From an uncultured Neomegalonema sp. (GTDB lineage Bacteria > Pseudomonadota > Alphaproteobacteria > Rhodobacterales > Rhodobacteraceae): a DNA stretch of 64,000 nucleotides. The translations under genes were made by a program, and so were the position numbers. The number at the start of each line of letters is the position of its first letter. The stretch's first letter is position 1. Below are positions 56,300-64,000 of the stretch, piece by piece. The notes beneath the pieces were generated by a model. It saw nothing but the letters and a program-made list of their open reading frames with translations. It had not been told where the DNA came from and searched no databases. The stretch covers positions 82,577 through 146,576 of the forward strand of contig CALKBI010000015.1 of assembly GCA_937990185.1 (NCBI GenBank), read 5' to 3'.

Positions 56300-58321
56300 T
56301 TAAGCCGCAAGATTTTCGATGAGTTTGCGGGTGTGATCGAGGGCTTCCGCCTTCTCTGACGGCGCAACTGTGTCGGCGGCGGATGATTCTTCACCACCAT
56401 CGCTCGCGAGCGAAATAAGTGCGTCGCGTTGTGTTTCCATGAACTCTTTGAGGATTGCGGCATTCTCAGCGCACAGTGCTGGTGCCATTTCTTCGGAAAG
56501 TTCAGAAACGATCGAGCTTGTTTCTTTAAGAACAAGTTCAGAGTATCTTTCAGTGGCGGCATTCGGGCCAAGCAAATTGCGCCACCATTTCTTCCACCAT
56601 GAGACATTTAGATCGAGCGCGATTGTTTGGCCGACAGTTGTTGGCGGCAATAGGCGTGCTGTTGCCGGTGCATTAAGACGAACCGCTCCCGGCTCTACAC
56701 CAAAAGCGTCGACATAAATATCTTCGAAGCTGCGACATGCATCATGGAAAACGTCTTGAGTAGACTTTTCAACCGCAGCACCGAATGCAGAATAGGCAGA
56801 CCGCAACATCATTCTAAGGCCAGCCGGATTATATTGCCAAACCTCATCCGAGCCATGTGCTTCAAGGTGTGACAGCAACGCTTCAACCGCACGATCAGCA
56901 AAGACACCTTGAGAACGGGTCAAGCGTTCAGACAATTCATCGCGCGCAAATTCGCTCGCATCTGAAAGCGAATTGGTCAGCCGTTTTTCGACTTCTTTGA
57001 TTTTGGCTTTCAAAGCTTTTTCGTCAATATCGGTTTTTGTCGCGCTTTCCCGACGAATGCCTATTTCGCGATCAGCAGTTTCAATCGATGTGAGTAAGTT
57101 GCCCACTTCGTCGCGCACTTCTTTGAGCATCGCTTGGCCGGGGCCTTGGATGATCCGGTCAGCAATACAGCGATGTAAAGTCGGAACACCTGACAGATTC
57201 CATGCGAGTCCGCGAAGCCCCTCATAGTTGGTGAGGAAATCGTCGCACAAATCACTTTGGGCCCATTTTTCCATCGCGGCGCTAGAGGCGTCGGGGAGAT
57301 TTTCCAACGTATCCGAGATTGCATTGAGCGCCCAGAATGCACTGCCAAAAACAATCTGTACGTCTTCGGCGACATCATGTTTCTTGAGTGTCTGGCGGAA
57401 GTTTTTCTCAATCTCAGGAATTTCGTTTGCGGGGTCATCAAGTTCATCAATGCGATTGACAAACAGAACGACTTCGCGCGCGTCAACATTTGCGATGAGG
57501 CGCAGAAGTGCCATGTCCATCGTCGACAATGCCTGATGTGCAGACAAAACAACGATGCAAAGACGCGAGTCGCGGATCGAGTTGATCGTGATTTGCTCAC
57601 GCATCATGAACGTGTCGTTCACTCCCGGCGTATCGCGGAGGCATAATCCTGTCGGGTATCCCGGAAGATCGAGATAAAGATTCGCGAGCTTCGTAATATC
57701 TGCAAAGCGCCCGCGTGCATTTGTCTCTTCTTCGTCTTCCCAAGCACCATAGCAAACATACCGATTGATCAGGTCTTGATCGATCATGTCGTAGTTATGG
57801 CTGGTCCCGAGCAACATTTCGAATTTTTTGCCAAGGCGTGCGCGGCTTTTTTCGCGCATCGCGACGACTTGAGCTTGAATTGCATCTTTTTCGTTGCCGA
57901 AGCCCGCACGTTGCGCCAGCTCACCAAGACGTCCGCCCGTGCTAACAAGGCGGTCCCATTCTTCCTCATCGAAGAATTGGAAGAGGGCCTTTGTTCCTTC
58001 CGGCCTGCGGCGCGAGTTCAAATGCAAGCTGGTCACAACCGATGTCCAGGGGTTAACATCGGATGGTAGCAAATCGGTCTGGCCGACCATCGAGTTTATC
58101 AGAGCCGTCTTGCCTGCTTTGATCTGACCAATCAACGTGATGGTTGGTTCGAATGAATCAATTTTATTGGCAATTTTATCCGCTCGCTTCTTTGCATCCT
58201 CACCCCCGACTTCATTGATTCGTGAGAGAGCGGATTTGACATCATCGAAGGATTTCCAAAGCGCGTTGAGCTGCTCTAGGCCTTCAGGTGCGATCGCTGG
58301 TGAGGAGACAGAAGAACTCAT
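56300..58321 (-). CDS. Dynamin-like large GTPase 1
   Basis: The 673-residue protein has P-loop GQIKAGKT (65-72), 'NPWTSVVTSLHL' (G2), DTPG (230-233) in 'CLRDTPGVNDTF' and NRID (289-292). 'CIVVLSAHQALSTMDMALLR' is nearly the same as in dynamin-like protein 2, so they are paralogues. Long helices follow the GTPase domain. Residues 574-580 are SWWKKWW, an aromatic-basic patch at the place matching FWKKK in the partner; a candidate membrane-contact element. Likely acts with partner 2 as a hetero-oligomer (inference). Confidence 0.88.
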   Translation of the reverse strand: MSSSVSSPAIAPEGLEQLNALWKSFDDVKSALSRINEVGGEDAKKRADKIANKIDSFEPTITLIGQIKAGKTALINSMVGQTDLLPSDVNPWTSVVTSLHLNSRRRPEGTKALFQFFDEEEWDRLVSTGGRLGELAQRAGFGNEKDAIQAQVVAMREKSRARLGKKFEMLLGTSHNYDMIDQDLINRYVCYGAWEDEEETNARGRFADITKLANLYLDLPGYPTGLCLRDTPGVNDTFMMREQITINSIRDSRLCIVVLSAHQALSTMDMALLRLIANVDAREVVLFVNRIDELDDPANEIPEIEKNFRQTLKKHDVAEDVQIVFGSAFWALNAISDTLENLPDASSAAMEKWAQSDLCDDFLTNYEGLRGLAWNLSGVPTLHRCIADRIIQGPGQAMLKEVRDEVGNLLTSIETADREIGIRRESATKTDIDEKALKAKIKEVEKRLTNSLSDASEFARDELSERLTRSQGVFADRAVEALLSHLEAHGSDEVWQYNPAGLRMMLRSAYSAFGAAVEKSTQDVFHDACRSFEDIYVDAFGVEPGAVRLNAPATARLLPPTTVGQTIALDLNVSWWKKWWRNLLGPNAATERYSELVLKETSSIVSELSEEMAPALCAENAAILKEFMETQRDALISLASDGGEESSAADTVAPSEKAEALDHTRKLIENLAA

Positions 58322-58375
58322 CGGGTGACTTTCTCAGTATCGGTTACGCTCAAACCACATTCGAAAAACCGAGCG

Positions 58376-59683
58376 TTAATTGCTGGCTGAAGCTTTATTG
58401 ATTTCGGTAGGATTTTGTTCGCTGGCTACGGAATTTGTCGACAGGCGAAGCCAGATATCCATCGCGATCTGGCGTAAAATTTCTGCGGCTTCGTTTGCTG
58501 CATTTTCGTTGTTTTCATAACTCAAAAGGCCAATCAATTCTGCGGCTTCTTTGACCTGTGTTTCCATGAGGGCGTGGTCACGGGTAAGCTTCAGGTCGCC
58601 ATCCATCACCTTTGAAAGCGATGCCAGCAATTCGTTCATTTCTTCGAATACCGGAGTATAGTTGCTTGGCCCGCAGTCTTTGAGCGCGGTCTGACAACGC
58701 TTTGTGCCATCCAGTAACGACTTCTTCGCCTGTTCTTCAGGAGATAATTGTAGGGCCGGTTGTGTAGCCTTCGCTGGAATTGGCATTACTTCCGACAACG
58801 GAACGGCAGGGGCCTCTTGTGGCGCGCCGAGCGGAATTGTATCGATCTCTGCGCGCAACGCCTTCGCTTGGATCATAAGGTCGACTTGACCCATTTGGAC
58901 CAACGCCATGACATGCTTGACGAGCGATTGCCCGCCACTTGACGCAAACTCATCGTTGTCAACCACGGCGCCGGATCGCACGGCGGCTTTTGCTTGATCA
59001 ACATTCACTTTTGCTGAGGTATGAAACTCACCGGCGACAAATTCGAGTTTTTGTTCGAGGGCATTTGCCGCTTCGTCCGTCGTCAAAAGCTCTGCATTCG
59101 TTAGTGCCAGAACGCTGCGCTCTTTAAGCGTATCCGGAACAGTGAACCACAAACGTCGTTCCTGAGGAGCCCATTGATTGGTGGCATCAGAGCACCAAAC
59201 AATAACTTCTGTATTGTCGAGCAGATTGACAAGATAACCCGCGCGATTGTCGTCACCATCATAAGCAGGCAGGATTGTGAAATCGATATCTGCGAAGATC
59301 GGATATGGCAGTTGGATTCGAACGGCTGAAGGTTTTTTGCCTGCCAATGCAACTGAGATCGAAAGGCCCGGGTAACTTTTAACTGTGTCGCCGAAGATCG
59401 CCTCGGTCTTGGCTTCTTTGCCAAAGCGGACTTCGATTACTGGGCAGGACTTCGCTTCTTCCATTGATGTGAAAAGCTGTTCACCAATAAACAGCTCGCC
59501 GACAGCGCGGTGTTGTGAGGTAGACAGACCTGCAATTGCCACCTTAGTGGGTGTGCTCAGTCGATGGATTGTATCCGTCAAACGAGATACCAGATCGGCA
59601 TCTAGTTTATTCAGCTCGTCACCCATCATCCCGCAAAAGGACTTAAGGCGTTTGCGCAGCTTTTGCTTATCTGTGAGCTTCAT
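58376..59683 (-). CDS. P-loop-less pseudo-GTPase, first gene of the dynamin-like operon
   Basis: The 435-residue protein aligns with the small GTPases of the operon through 'VIVWCSDATNQWAPQERRLW' and 'KERSVLALTNAELL', but the P-loop position reads 'IAGLSTSQHRAV' (no GK[ST]), G3 reads 'LPAYDGDD' and G4 is lost (TNAE). It therefore should not bind GTP in the normal way. The C-terminal ~180 residues are helical with a Pro-rich linker. Being first and most abundant in translation order, it may be a scaffold or regulator. Gap to the next gene is 54 bases. Confidence 0.75.
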   Translation of the reverse strand: MKLTDKQKLRKRLKSFCGMMGDELNKLDADLVSRLTDTIHRLSTPTKVAIAGLSTSQHRAVGELFIGEQLFTSMEEAKSCPVIEVRFGKEAKTEAIFGDTVKSYPGLSISVALAGKKPSAVRIQLPYPIFADIDFTILPAYDGDDNRAGYLVNLLDNTEVIVWCSDATNQWAPQERRLWFTVPDTLKERSVLALTNAELLTTDEAANALEQKLEFVAGEFHTSAKVNVDQAKAAVRSGAVVDNDEFASSGGQSLVKHVMALVQMGQVDLMIQAKALRAEIDTIPLGAPQEAPAVPLSEVMPIPAKATQPALQLSPEEQAKKSLLDGTKRCQTALKDCGPSNYTPVFEEMNELLASLSKVMDGDLKLTRDHALMETQVKEAAELIGLLSYENNENAANEAAEILRQIAMDIWLRLSTNSVASEQNPTEINKASASN

Positions 59684-60009
59684 AGGTAATCCTTCGAAGT
59701 GCTACGGTTCCGAAGGTGAGTCGTTGAAGTGGTAAACGACGCCTTCGTATCGAAACACGAATCTGTTCGCCCAATTTTTAATCACTGGCGTCTGTATTTT
59801 TGGTTAATCGGGCGCGAAAGATTTGTAGTTTATTCGCTCTAATAATTCTTAGCTTGTTGTTAATTGCATCAAAGGATCTTTTGGTTTTCCTTATTCTGTA
59901 GATGACAGGCATTCTTTCTATTTTTTTTTTGGTAAATCTGCCTCCAGTTTCATCCGATTTTTACTAACTGCAGGCAAATACTGTCCGCAGTAAGGAAAGA
60001 GGATTCCCC
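59684..60009. promoter_or_regulatory. Divergent control region between the dynamin-like operon and the ammonium sensor
   Basis: These 326 bases contain no gene and must carry both promoters. The stretch is AT-rich with a run of ten Ts (59923-59932). ACTGC/GCAGT flank a 15-base loop just before the AAGGAAAGAGGA ribosome site of the sensor gene. I looked for a sigma-54 promoter (GG-N10-GC type), expected for nitrogen genes, and saw no convincing one. Confidence 0.5.
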
Positions 60010-63000
60010 ATGACCGAACCGTTAACAGCGCTTTCTGGCGCGACGTTATGGATGACCATTGCTGCCTTTATGGTCTTCCTGATGCAAGCAGGCTTCCTGC
60101 TTATTGAGGCTGGTATCTGTCGTTCGAAGAACTCGACGAACGTCGCACAGAAGAACGTATCGGATATGATTATCTGTATGTTCTGTTATTCATTGATCGG
60201 CTTCGGTTTGATGTTTGGTGCTTCGACCACCGGCATTTTCGGCTGGGGTAGCGTTAAAGAGACGTTGGTCGAGAACGAGCAATGGCCCGTTCAACTGATC
60301 TTCAACCTCGCATTCTGTTCGGTTGTTGCGACGATTGTGTCGGGTGCTGTTGCAGAGCGTATGCGTATTGGCGCGTACTTTGCCAGTACCGTAGCGATTG
60401 CGACGCTCGTGTATCCTGTTTTTGGTCACATGGCCTGGGGAAATACGATCATAGCATCCAACGAGCCTCTCTTGGCTTCGATCGGATTTATCGATCACGC
60501 GGGCGGTATTACCATTCACGCCCTTGGTGCATTTTACGCTCTTGCCGCTTGTATCGTTCTTGGCGCACGTCAAGGCCGGTTTGATTCGAATGGCAACGTC
60601 CTGCCAATTACCGGATCGAGCTATGTTCTTGCACTGTCGGGTGGTCTGATCCTGTTCGTGACCTGGATACCATTTAACACCGGCGCAATGGCTCCGGGTT
60701 CGCAAGCCTTTGCAGATGCAGCACTGAATACGCTCATCGCGGGTGCAGCGGGCGGTATCGGCGGTAAGGTCATCGGTTACTTCCTGAACGATAGAACATT
60801 CGATCCGATGGCTTCCACGAACGGATTGCTTGGCGGTCTGGTGGCGATTACGGCGGGTGTTTCCTACGTTGATTTCTTCGGCGCGACAGTCATTGGCGCG
60901 GCTGGTGGCTTCATTGGCATTATGGCCAACCACATCATTTTGCATAAGTTTAAAATCGACGATCCGGTTGGTGTTGTCGGTGTTCACGGGATGGCTGGAT
61001 TGTTCGGCGGTGTCGTATTCCCACTTTTCGCTGTGAACGAAATGCCTCTCGAGCCTGTTGCTCAAGTTGGTGCACAGGCAATCGGCGGAGCCGTTGCTTT
61101 CGCTTGGGGCTTTAGTATTGGTTACGTCGCTCTCTTCGCGATGAAGAAGTTCGGTATCCTGCGCGTTACTGCTGCACAAGAACACCTTGGCTTGAACTTC
61201 GGTGAGCACCTTGCCGGCGTAACCGCCGATCACCTGAAAGCAGCCTTTGACGTTTCCAAGCCAGCAACGGGTTCGCTGCTGGAAAAAGCAGCCGCTCCTG
61301 CCGCTATGGGCGCGAGTGCTATGGCCGCCGCCGCAGCGATGCCATCGGATATGATGCCATCGGGCGAGGTTGGCTTCGCGCTGACCAAGATGACCGACGC
61401 GCACGCCGCAAAAGCACAAGAGCTGTCGGCAACGCTTTCCGTCTTCGAAACTGCCATGGAGAGCATGGCGGATGGTATGCTCATCTTTGATGGCAACGGA
61501 CAGATTGTTCAGGTGAACAACGCCTTTAAGAGCACGATGGCCTCTTTGAAAGTGGGCGTTCGAATCGGTATGTCGCGTGATGAGTTCACAGAGAGCCTGT
61601 TCAAGTCGGGTGCGTTTAACCCTGACGACTTGCCTATCGAAGAGTGGTTGCGCTCTGGTATTGCGCCAAGTGAAACTGATGCGGCTCGTGAAGAACGGAT
61701 TACGACACCTAATGGTCGCTACTTCATCCAGCGTATGATGCCAACCGCCGATGGTGGACAGGTTATCAGTTTGACGGACGTTAGTGAGATCCAGACGGCT
61801 CTCACCGCAGCAGAAGCTGCACAAACAGCGAAGTCCGAATTCTTGGCCAACATGAGTCACGAAATTCGTACCCCGATGAATGGTATCATCGGTATGACCG
61901 AGCTGCTTGGTAACTCTGATCTTGGACCGCGTGAGACTCACTTCATTGACACGATCTCCAAGTGTGGCACGGCGTTGATGAAAATCATCAATGACATCCT
62001 CGATTACTCGAAGATTGAAGCGGGTCAGGCAAAGATCGACAACGCACCATTCTTGCTGCGTGAGAGCATTGAAGATGTCACAACCCTGCTGGCAAGTTCG
62101 GCAGCGGCGAAAGATATCGACCTGCTTGTCCGGTATCGTCCTGATCTGCCATCGACCTTCGATGGTGATATTGGCCGGGTCCGTCAGGTGATGACGAACC
62201 TGATCGGTAACGCGATTAAGTTTACTGAAAAGGGTCATGTCCTCATTGATGTTGAAGGCCAAGTGAACGGCGGTGTGACTGATCTGGTCATCCGCGTTGA
62301 AGACACCGGCATCGGTATCCCGGAAAACCAGCTCGGCACTGTGTTTGAAAAATTCCGTCAGGTCGATGGATCGAACACGCGCAAGTACGAGGGAACCGGC
62401 CTTGGCCTCAGCATCTCGGCAAGCCTTGTCGATATGATGGGCGGCGATATCTCGGTTGAGAGTGTTGTCGGTCAAGGAAGTACCTTCATCGTTAAGCTGT
62501 CATTGCCGATTGCGGAAGACATCCGTGTCGCCAAGCCTGCACCGGTTGAGATCATCGGATCGAAGATCCTGATCATCGACGACAATGCCGTGAACCGCGA
62601 CATCCTGACCGAGCAAGTCAGCCACTGGAAGTGCCAGAGCGCTGCTGTAGACAGTGCTGAAAAAGGTCTTTCGGTTCTGCGCAAAGCGCGTGCAAAAGGC
62701 GTCGGCATTGATCTTGTCATTGTTGATTTCCAGATGCCGAATATGACCGGCGAAGACTTCTTCGATGAGTTGCGGGCGGATAGTTCAATTTCTGATGTTC
62801 CTGTTCTGATGCTGACTTCGATCAGTGAAGATGACATGGCGCGCCGGATGTTGGATAACGGCCTTAGCGGTATTCTCATCAAGCCTGCGCGGTCCTCACA
62901 ACTGCTCGACACGATCGCAACTTGTCTGCATCAGGCACAGTCCGATATGGCCGAGTTGGAGATCGAAGCAGAGGCTGAAGAAAAATGGACCGAGCCTGTC

Positions 63001-63570
63001 TCGGCAAATCTTCCTAAGCCAAAAATCTCCGATGCTGTGGCGGTTGCCCCGGTAGTGGCAGCGTCCTTTGACGATAGCGAAGCGGCAGACGATGTTGTTG
63101 AAGTCGCTAGCAAGGCTGATGAAGCTGATGTCAAAGAGAGCGAGCAACAAGAGGTTGCGAGCGCAGATGGTGAAGTGCTTGATATTCTCGTCGCCGAGGA
63201 TAACGAGACCAACCAGAACTATATCGAATACATCCTCGATGATGTCGATGTGGAGTTCGCTATCGTTGATGACGGCCTAGCAGCGGTTGAAGCATGGCGT
63301 AATAAATCGCCACGCCTCATCCTGATGGACGTCTCTATGCCGGAGATGAACGGACACGAGGCCACCATAAGAATCCGCGAACTTGAAGCGGAACTTGGTC
63401 GCCCCCGTACGCCGATTGTTGCACTAACCGCGCATACCCTGAAGGGCGACAAAGAACGTTGCCTCGAAGTTGGCATGGACGATTACATGAGTAAGCCGGT
63501 CTCGGTGCAGAATGTCCGTGACATTCTTGAGAAGTGGGAAATCACGCCGGGCGAACGTGAAGTAGGCTAA
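60010..63570 (+). CDS. Ammonium transporter fused to PAS-like domain, histidine kinase and two receivers
   Basis: The 1186-residue protein begins with a full Amt domain (residues ~1-405, ~11 helices) including the pore twin-His His170 ('GGITIHALGAF') and His326 ('VGVHGMAGLFGG'). A short Ala-rich linker leads to a PAS-like domain (~474-590), a HisKA domain with phospho-acceptor His617 ('NMSHEIRTPMNG'), an ATPase domain ('NLIGNAIKFTEKG', 'EDTGIGIPENQ', 'GTGLGLSIS') and two receivers with Asp906 ('IVDFQMPNMTG') and Asp1107 ('LMDVSMPEMNG'). Amt-kinase fusions such as Kuenenia Amt5 sense ammonium. The final output partner (phosphotransfer protein) is not in the window. Confidence 0.95.
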   Translation: MTEPLTALSGATLWMTIAAFMVFLMQAGFLLIEAGICRSKNSTNVAQKNVSDMIICMFCYSLIGFGLMFGASTTGIFGWGSVKETLVENEQWPVQLIFNLAFCSVVATIVSGAVAERMRIGAYFASTVAIATLVYPVFGHMAWGNTIIASNEPLLASIGFIDHAGGITIHALGAFYALAACIVLGARQGRFDSNGNVLPITGSSYVLALSGGLILFVTWIPFNTGAMAPGSQAFADAALNTLIAGAAGGIGGKVIGYFLNDRTFDPMASTNGLLGGLVAITAGVSYVDFFGATVIGAAGGFIGIMANHIILHKFKIDDPVGVVGVHGMAGLFGGVVFPLFAVNEMPLEPVAQVGAQAIGGAVAFAWGFSIGYVALFAMKKFGILRVTAAQEHLGLNFGEHLAGVTADHLKAAFDVSKPATGSLLEKAAAPAAMGASAMAAAAAMPSDMMPSGEVGFALTKMTDAHAAKAQELSATLSVFETAMESMADGMLIFDGNGQIVQVNNAFKSTMASLKVGVRIGMSRDEFTESLFKSGAFNPDDLPIEEWLRSGIAPSETDAAREERITTPNGRYFIQRMMPTADGGQVISLTDVSEIQTALTAAEAAQTAKSEFLANMSHEIRTPMNGIIGMTELLGNSDLGPRETHFIDTISKCGTALMKIINDILDYSKIEAGQAKIDNAPFLLRESIEDVTTLLASSAAAKDIDLLVRYRPDLPSTFDGDIGRVRQVMTNLIGNAIKFTEKGHVLIDVEGQVNGGVTDLVIRVEDTGIGIPENQLGTVFEKFRQVDGSNTRKYEGTGLGLSISASLVDMMGGDISVESVVGQGSTFIVKLSLPIAEDIRVAKPAPVEIIGSKILIIDDNAVNRDILTEQVSHWKCQSAAVDSAEKGLSVLRKARAKGVGIDLVIVDFQMPNMTGEDFFDELRADSSISDVPVLMLTSISEDDMARRMLDNGLSGILIKPARSSQLLDTIATCLHQAQSDMAELEIEAEAEEKWTEPVSANLPKPKISDAVAVAPVVAASFDDSEAADDVVEVASKADEADVKESEQQEVASADGEVLDILVAEDNETNQNYIEYILDDVDVEFAIVDDGLAAVEAWRNKSPRLILMDVSMPEMNGHEATIRIRELEAELGRPRTPIVALTAHTLKGDKERCLEVGMDDYMSKPVSVQNVRDILEKWEITPGEREVG

Positions 63571-63593
63571 TCTTTCCTTTCTTTATCTTCTAG

Positions 63594-63627
63594 AAAAACC
63601 CGCTCGGTCATTCCGGGCGGGTTTTTT
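63594..63627 (+). terminator. Intrinsic terminator of the ammonium sensor-kinase gene
   Basis: AAAAACCCGCTCGG and CCGGGCGGGTTTTT pair around TCATT (one G-T) and run into six Ts. Confidence 0.9.
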
Positions 63628-63801
63628 GTTTTCGGTGTTTTGAGACATCTTGAATCATCAGGATCAGGTTTTATGCGGCTCTTGGTGTGAAATCTGATTC
63701 CCCAAAACCGCAAAACGCTTTCGATGATTGCCGAACACGCATACGAAAATGTTTCCAATCTTTTTAGGATTAGAAGTCGGACGTTTTTGAATTGATCCCC
63801 T

Positions 63802-64000
63802 TCAAACCTTATCCGGCGGATGGGGGTCTTGCCGAACAAGGCAATGGCAATCCCACAGGATTTCATCGACCTCGTGAATATGTTTTCGCCGGTATCCCGG
63901 TGGCAGGCCCATTCTTAAAGGCGGAACGCTTTTCGGCCCCGGCGCAGCAGCTTTGCGTTTCGCCACTTCTCGGACATAGCGCTTGGCCTGTTGCGGCATA
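63802..64000 (-). CDS. Basic protein, C-terminal part (5' end outside window)
   Basis: The frame is open to the right edge; an ATG lies at the very edge but the gene may start beyond. The visible 65 residues are basic with 'GPKSVPPLRMGLPPGYRRKH' and 'EVDEILWDCHCLVRQDP'. This looks like a small conserved alphaproteobacterial protein of unknown role. Low certainty. Confidence 0.4.
   Translation of the reverse strand, partial: MPQQAKRYVREVAKRKAAAPGPKSVPPLRMGLPPGYRRKHIHEVDEILWDCHCLVRQDPHPPDKV

Noticed and set aside
60190..62475. 761-codon open frame antisense to the ammonium sensor kinase
   Set aside because: It is a mirror of the strongly biased codons of the Amt-kinase gene; the translation is His/Arg/Cys/Asn-rich, has no domain and no ribosome site.
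63567..63866. 99-codon minus-strand frame across the sensor-kinase terminator
   Set aside because: It runs through a strong terminator hairpin and overlaps the other right-edge gene candidate.

Overview
The window looks like a chromosomal segment from an alphaproteobacterium of moderate GC, most like the Rhodobacterales or a close marine relative. The evidence is gene order and gene type: tolB-pal-cpoB-tilS-ftsH-folP, glyQ-(DUF6446-like)-glyS-ppdK, a short prolyl-tRNA synthetase without the insertion domain, and a bifunctional PutA with a separate Lrp-type PutR. This is inferred from gene content only; no database search was possible.

Layout. Positions 1-15700 hold housekeeping genes on the + strand: the Tol-Pal envelope system, tRNA-Ile lysidine synthetase, FtsH protease, folate synthesis, glycyl-tRNA synthetase, pyruvate phosphate dikinase and a MeaB-type GTPase. 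Positions 15850-26960 carry a SleB-type hydrolase, an Fe(II)/2-oxoglutarate oxygenase, tRNA-Met, a tungstate-type ABC importer (tupBCA), a class III CoA-transferase and the proline utilisation pair putR/putA. Positions 27350-37330 are a patchwork of small membrane proteins, PilZ, hydrolases, an AT-rich orphan gene, two tandem secreted esterases, an agmatinase-like ureohydrolase and a PQ-loop-like membrane protein. A tRNA-Cys (37402-37475) is followed at once by an intact transposon.

The transposon (37527-40394) has 23-bp perfect terminal inverted repeats and an 8-bp target duplication (TGATTTTT). It carries an IS1-family-type DDE transposase plus four passenger genes joined by start/stop overlaps: a zinc-ribbon protein, a small basic protein, a proteasome-fold Ntn hydrolase with Thr1/Asp17/Lys visible, and a 55-residue protein.

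Positions 40635-50071 return to ordinary genes: CPBP protease-like protein, proS, a lolC/E gene with an unusual ~445-residue N-terminal extension, lolD, a glutathione transferase, an orphan TRAP binding protein and an M20 dipeptidase.

Positions 50533-59683 form a compact eight-gene minus-strand operon with two large dynamin-like GTPases, two smaller GTPases, a P-loop-less GTPase paralogue and three accessory proteins. I regard this and the transposon cargo as the best candidates for undescribed systems. The operon is divergent from a 1186-residue fusion of an ammonium transporter, PAS-like domain, histidine kinase and two receiver domains (60010-63570).
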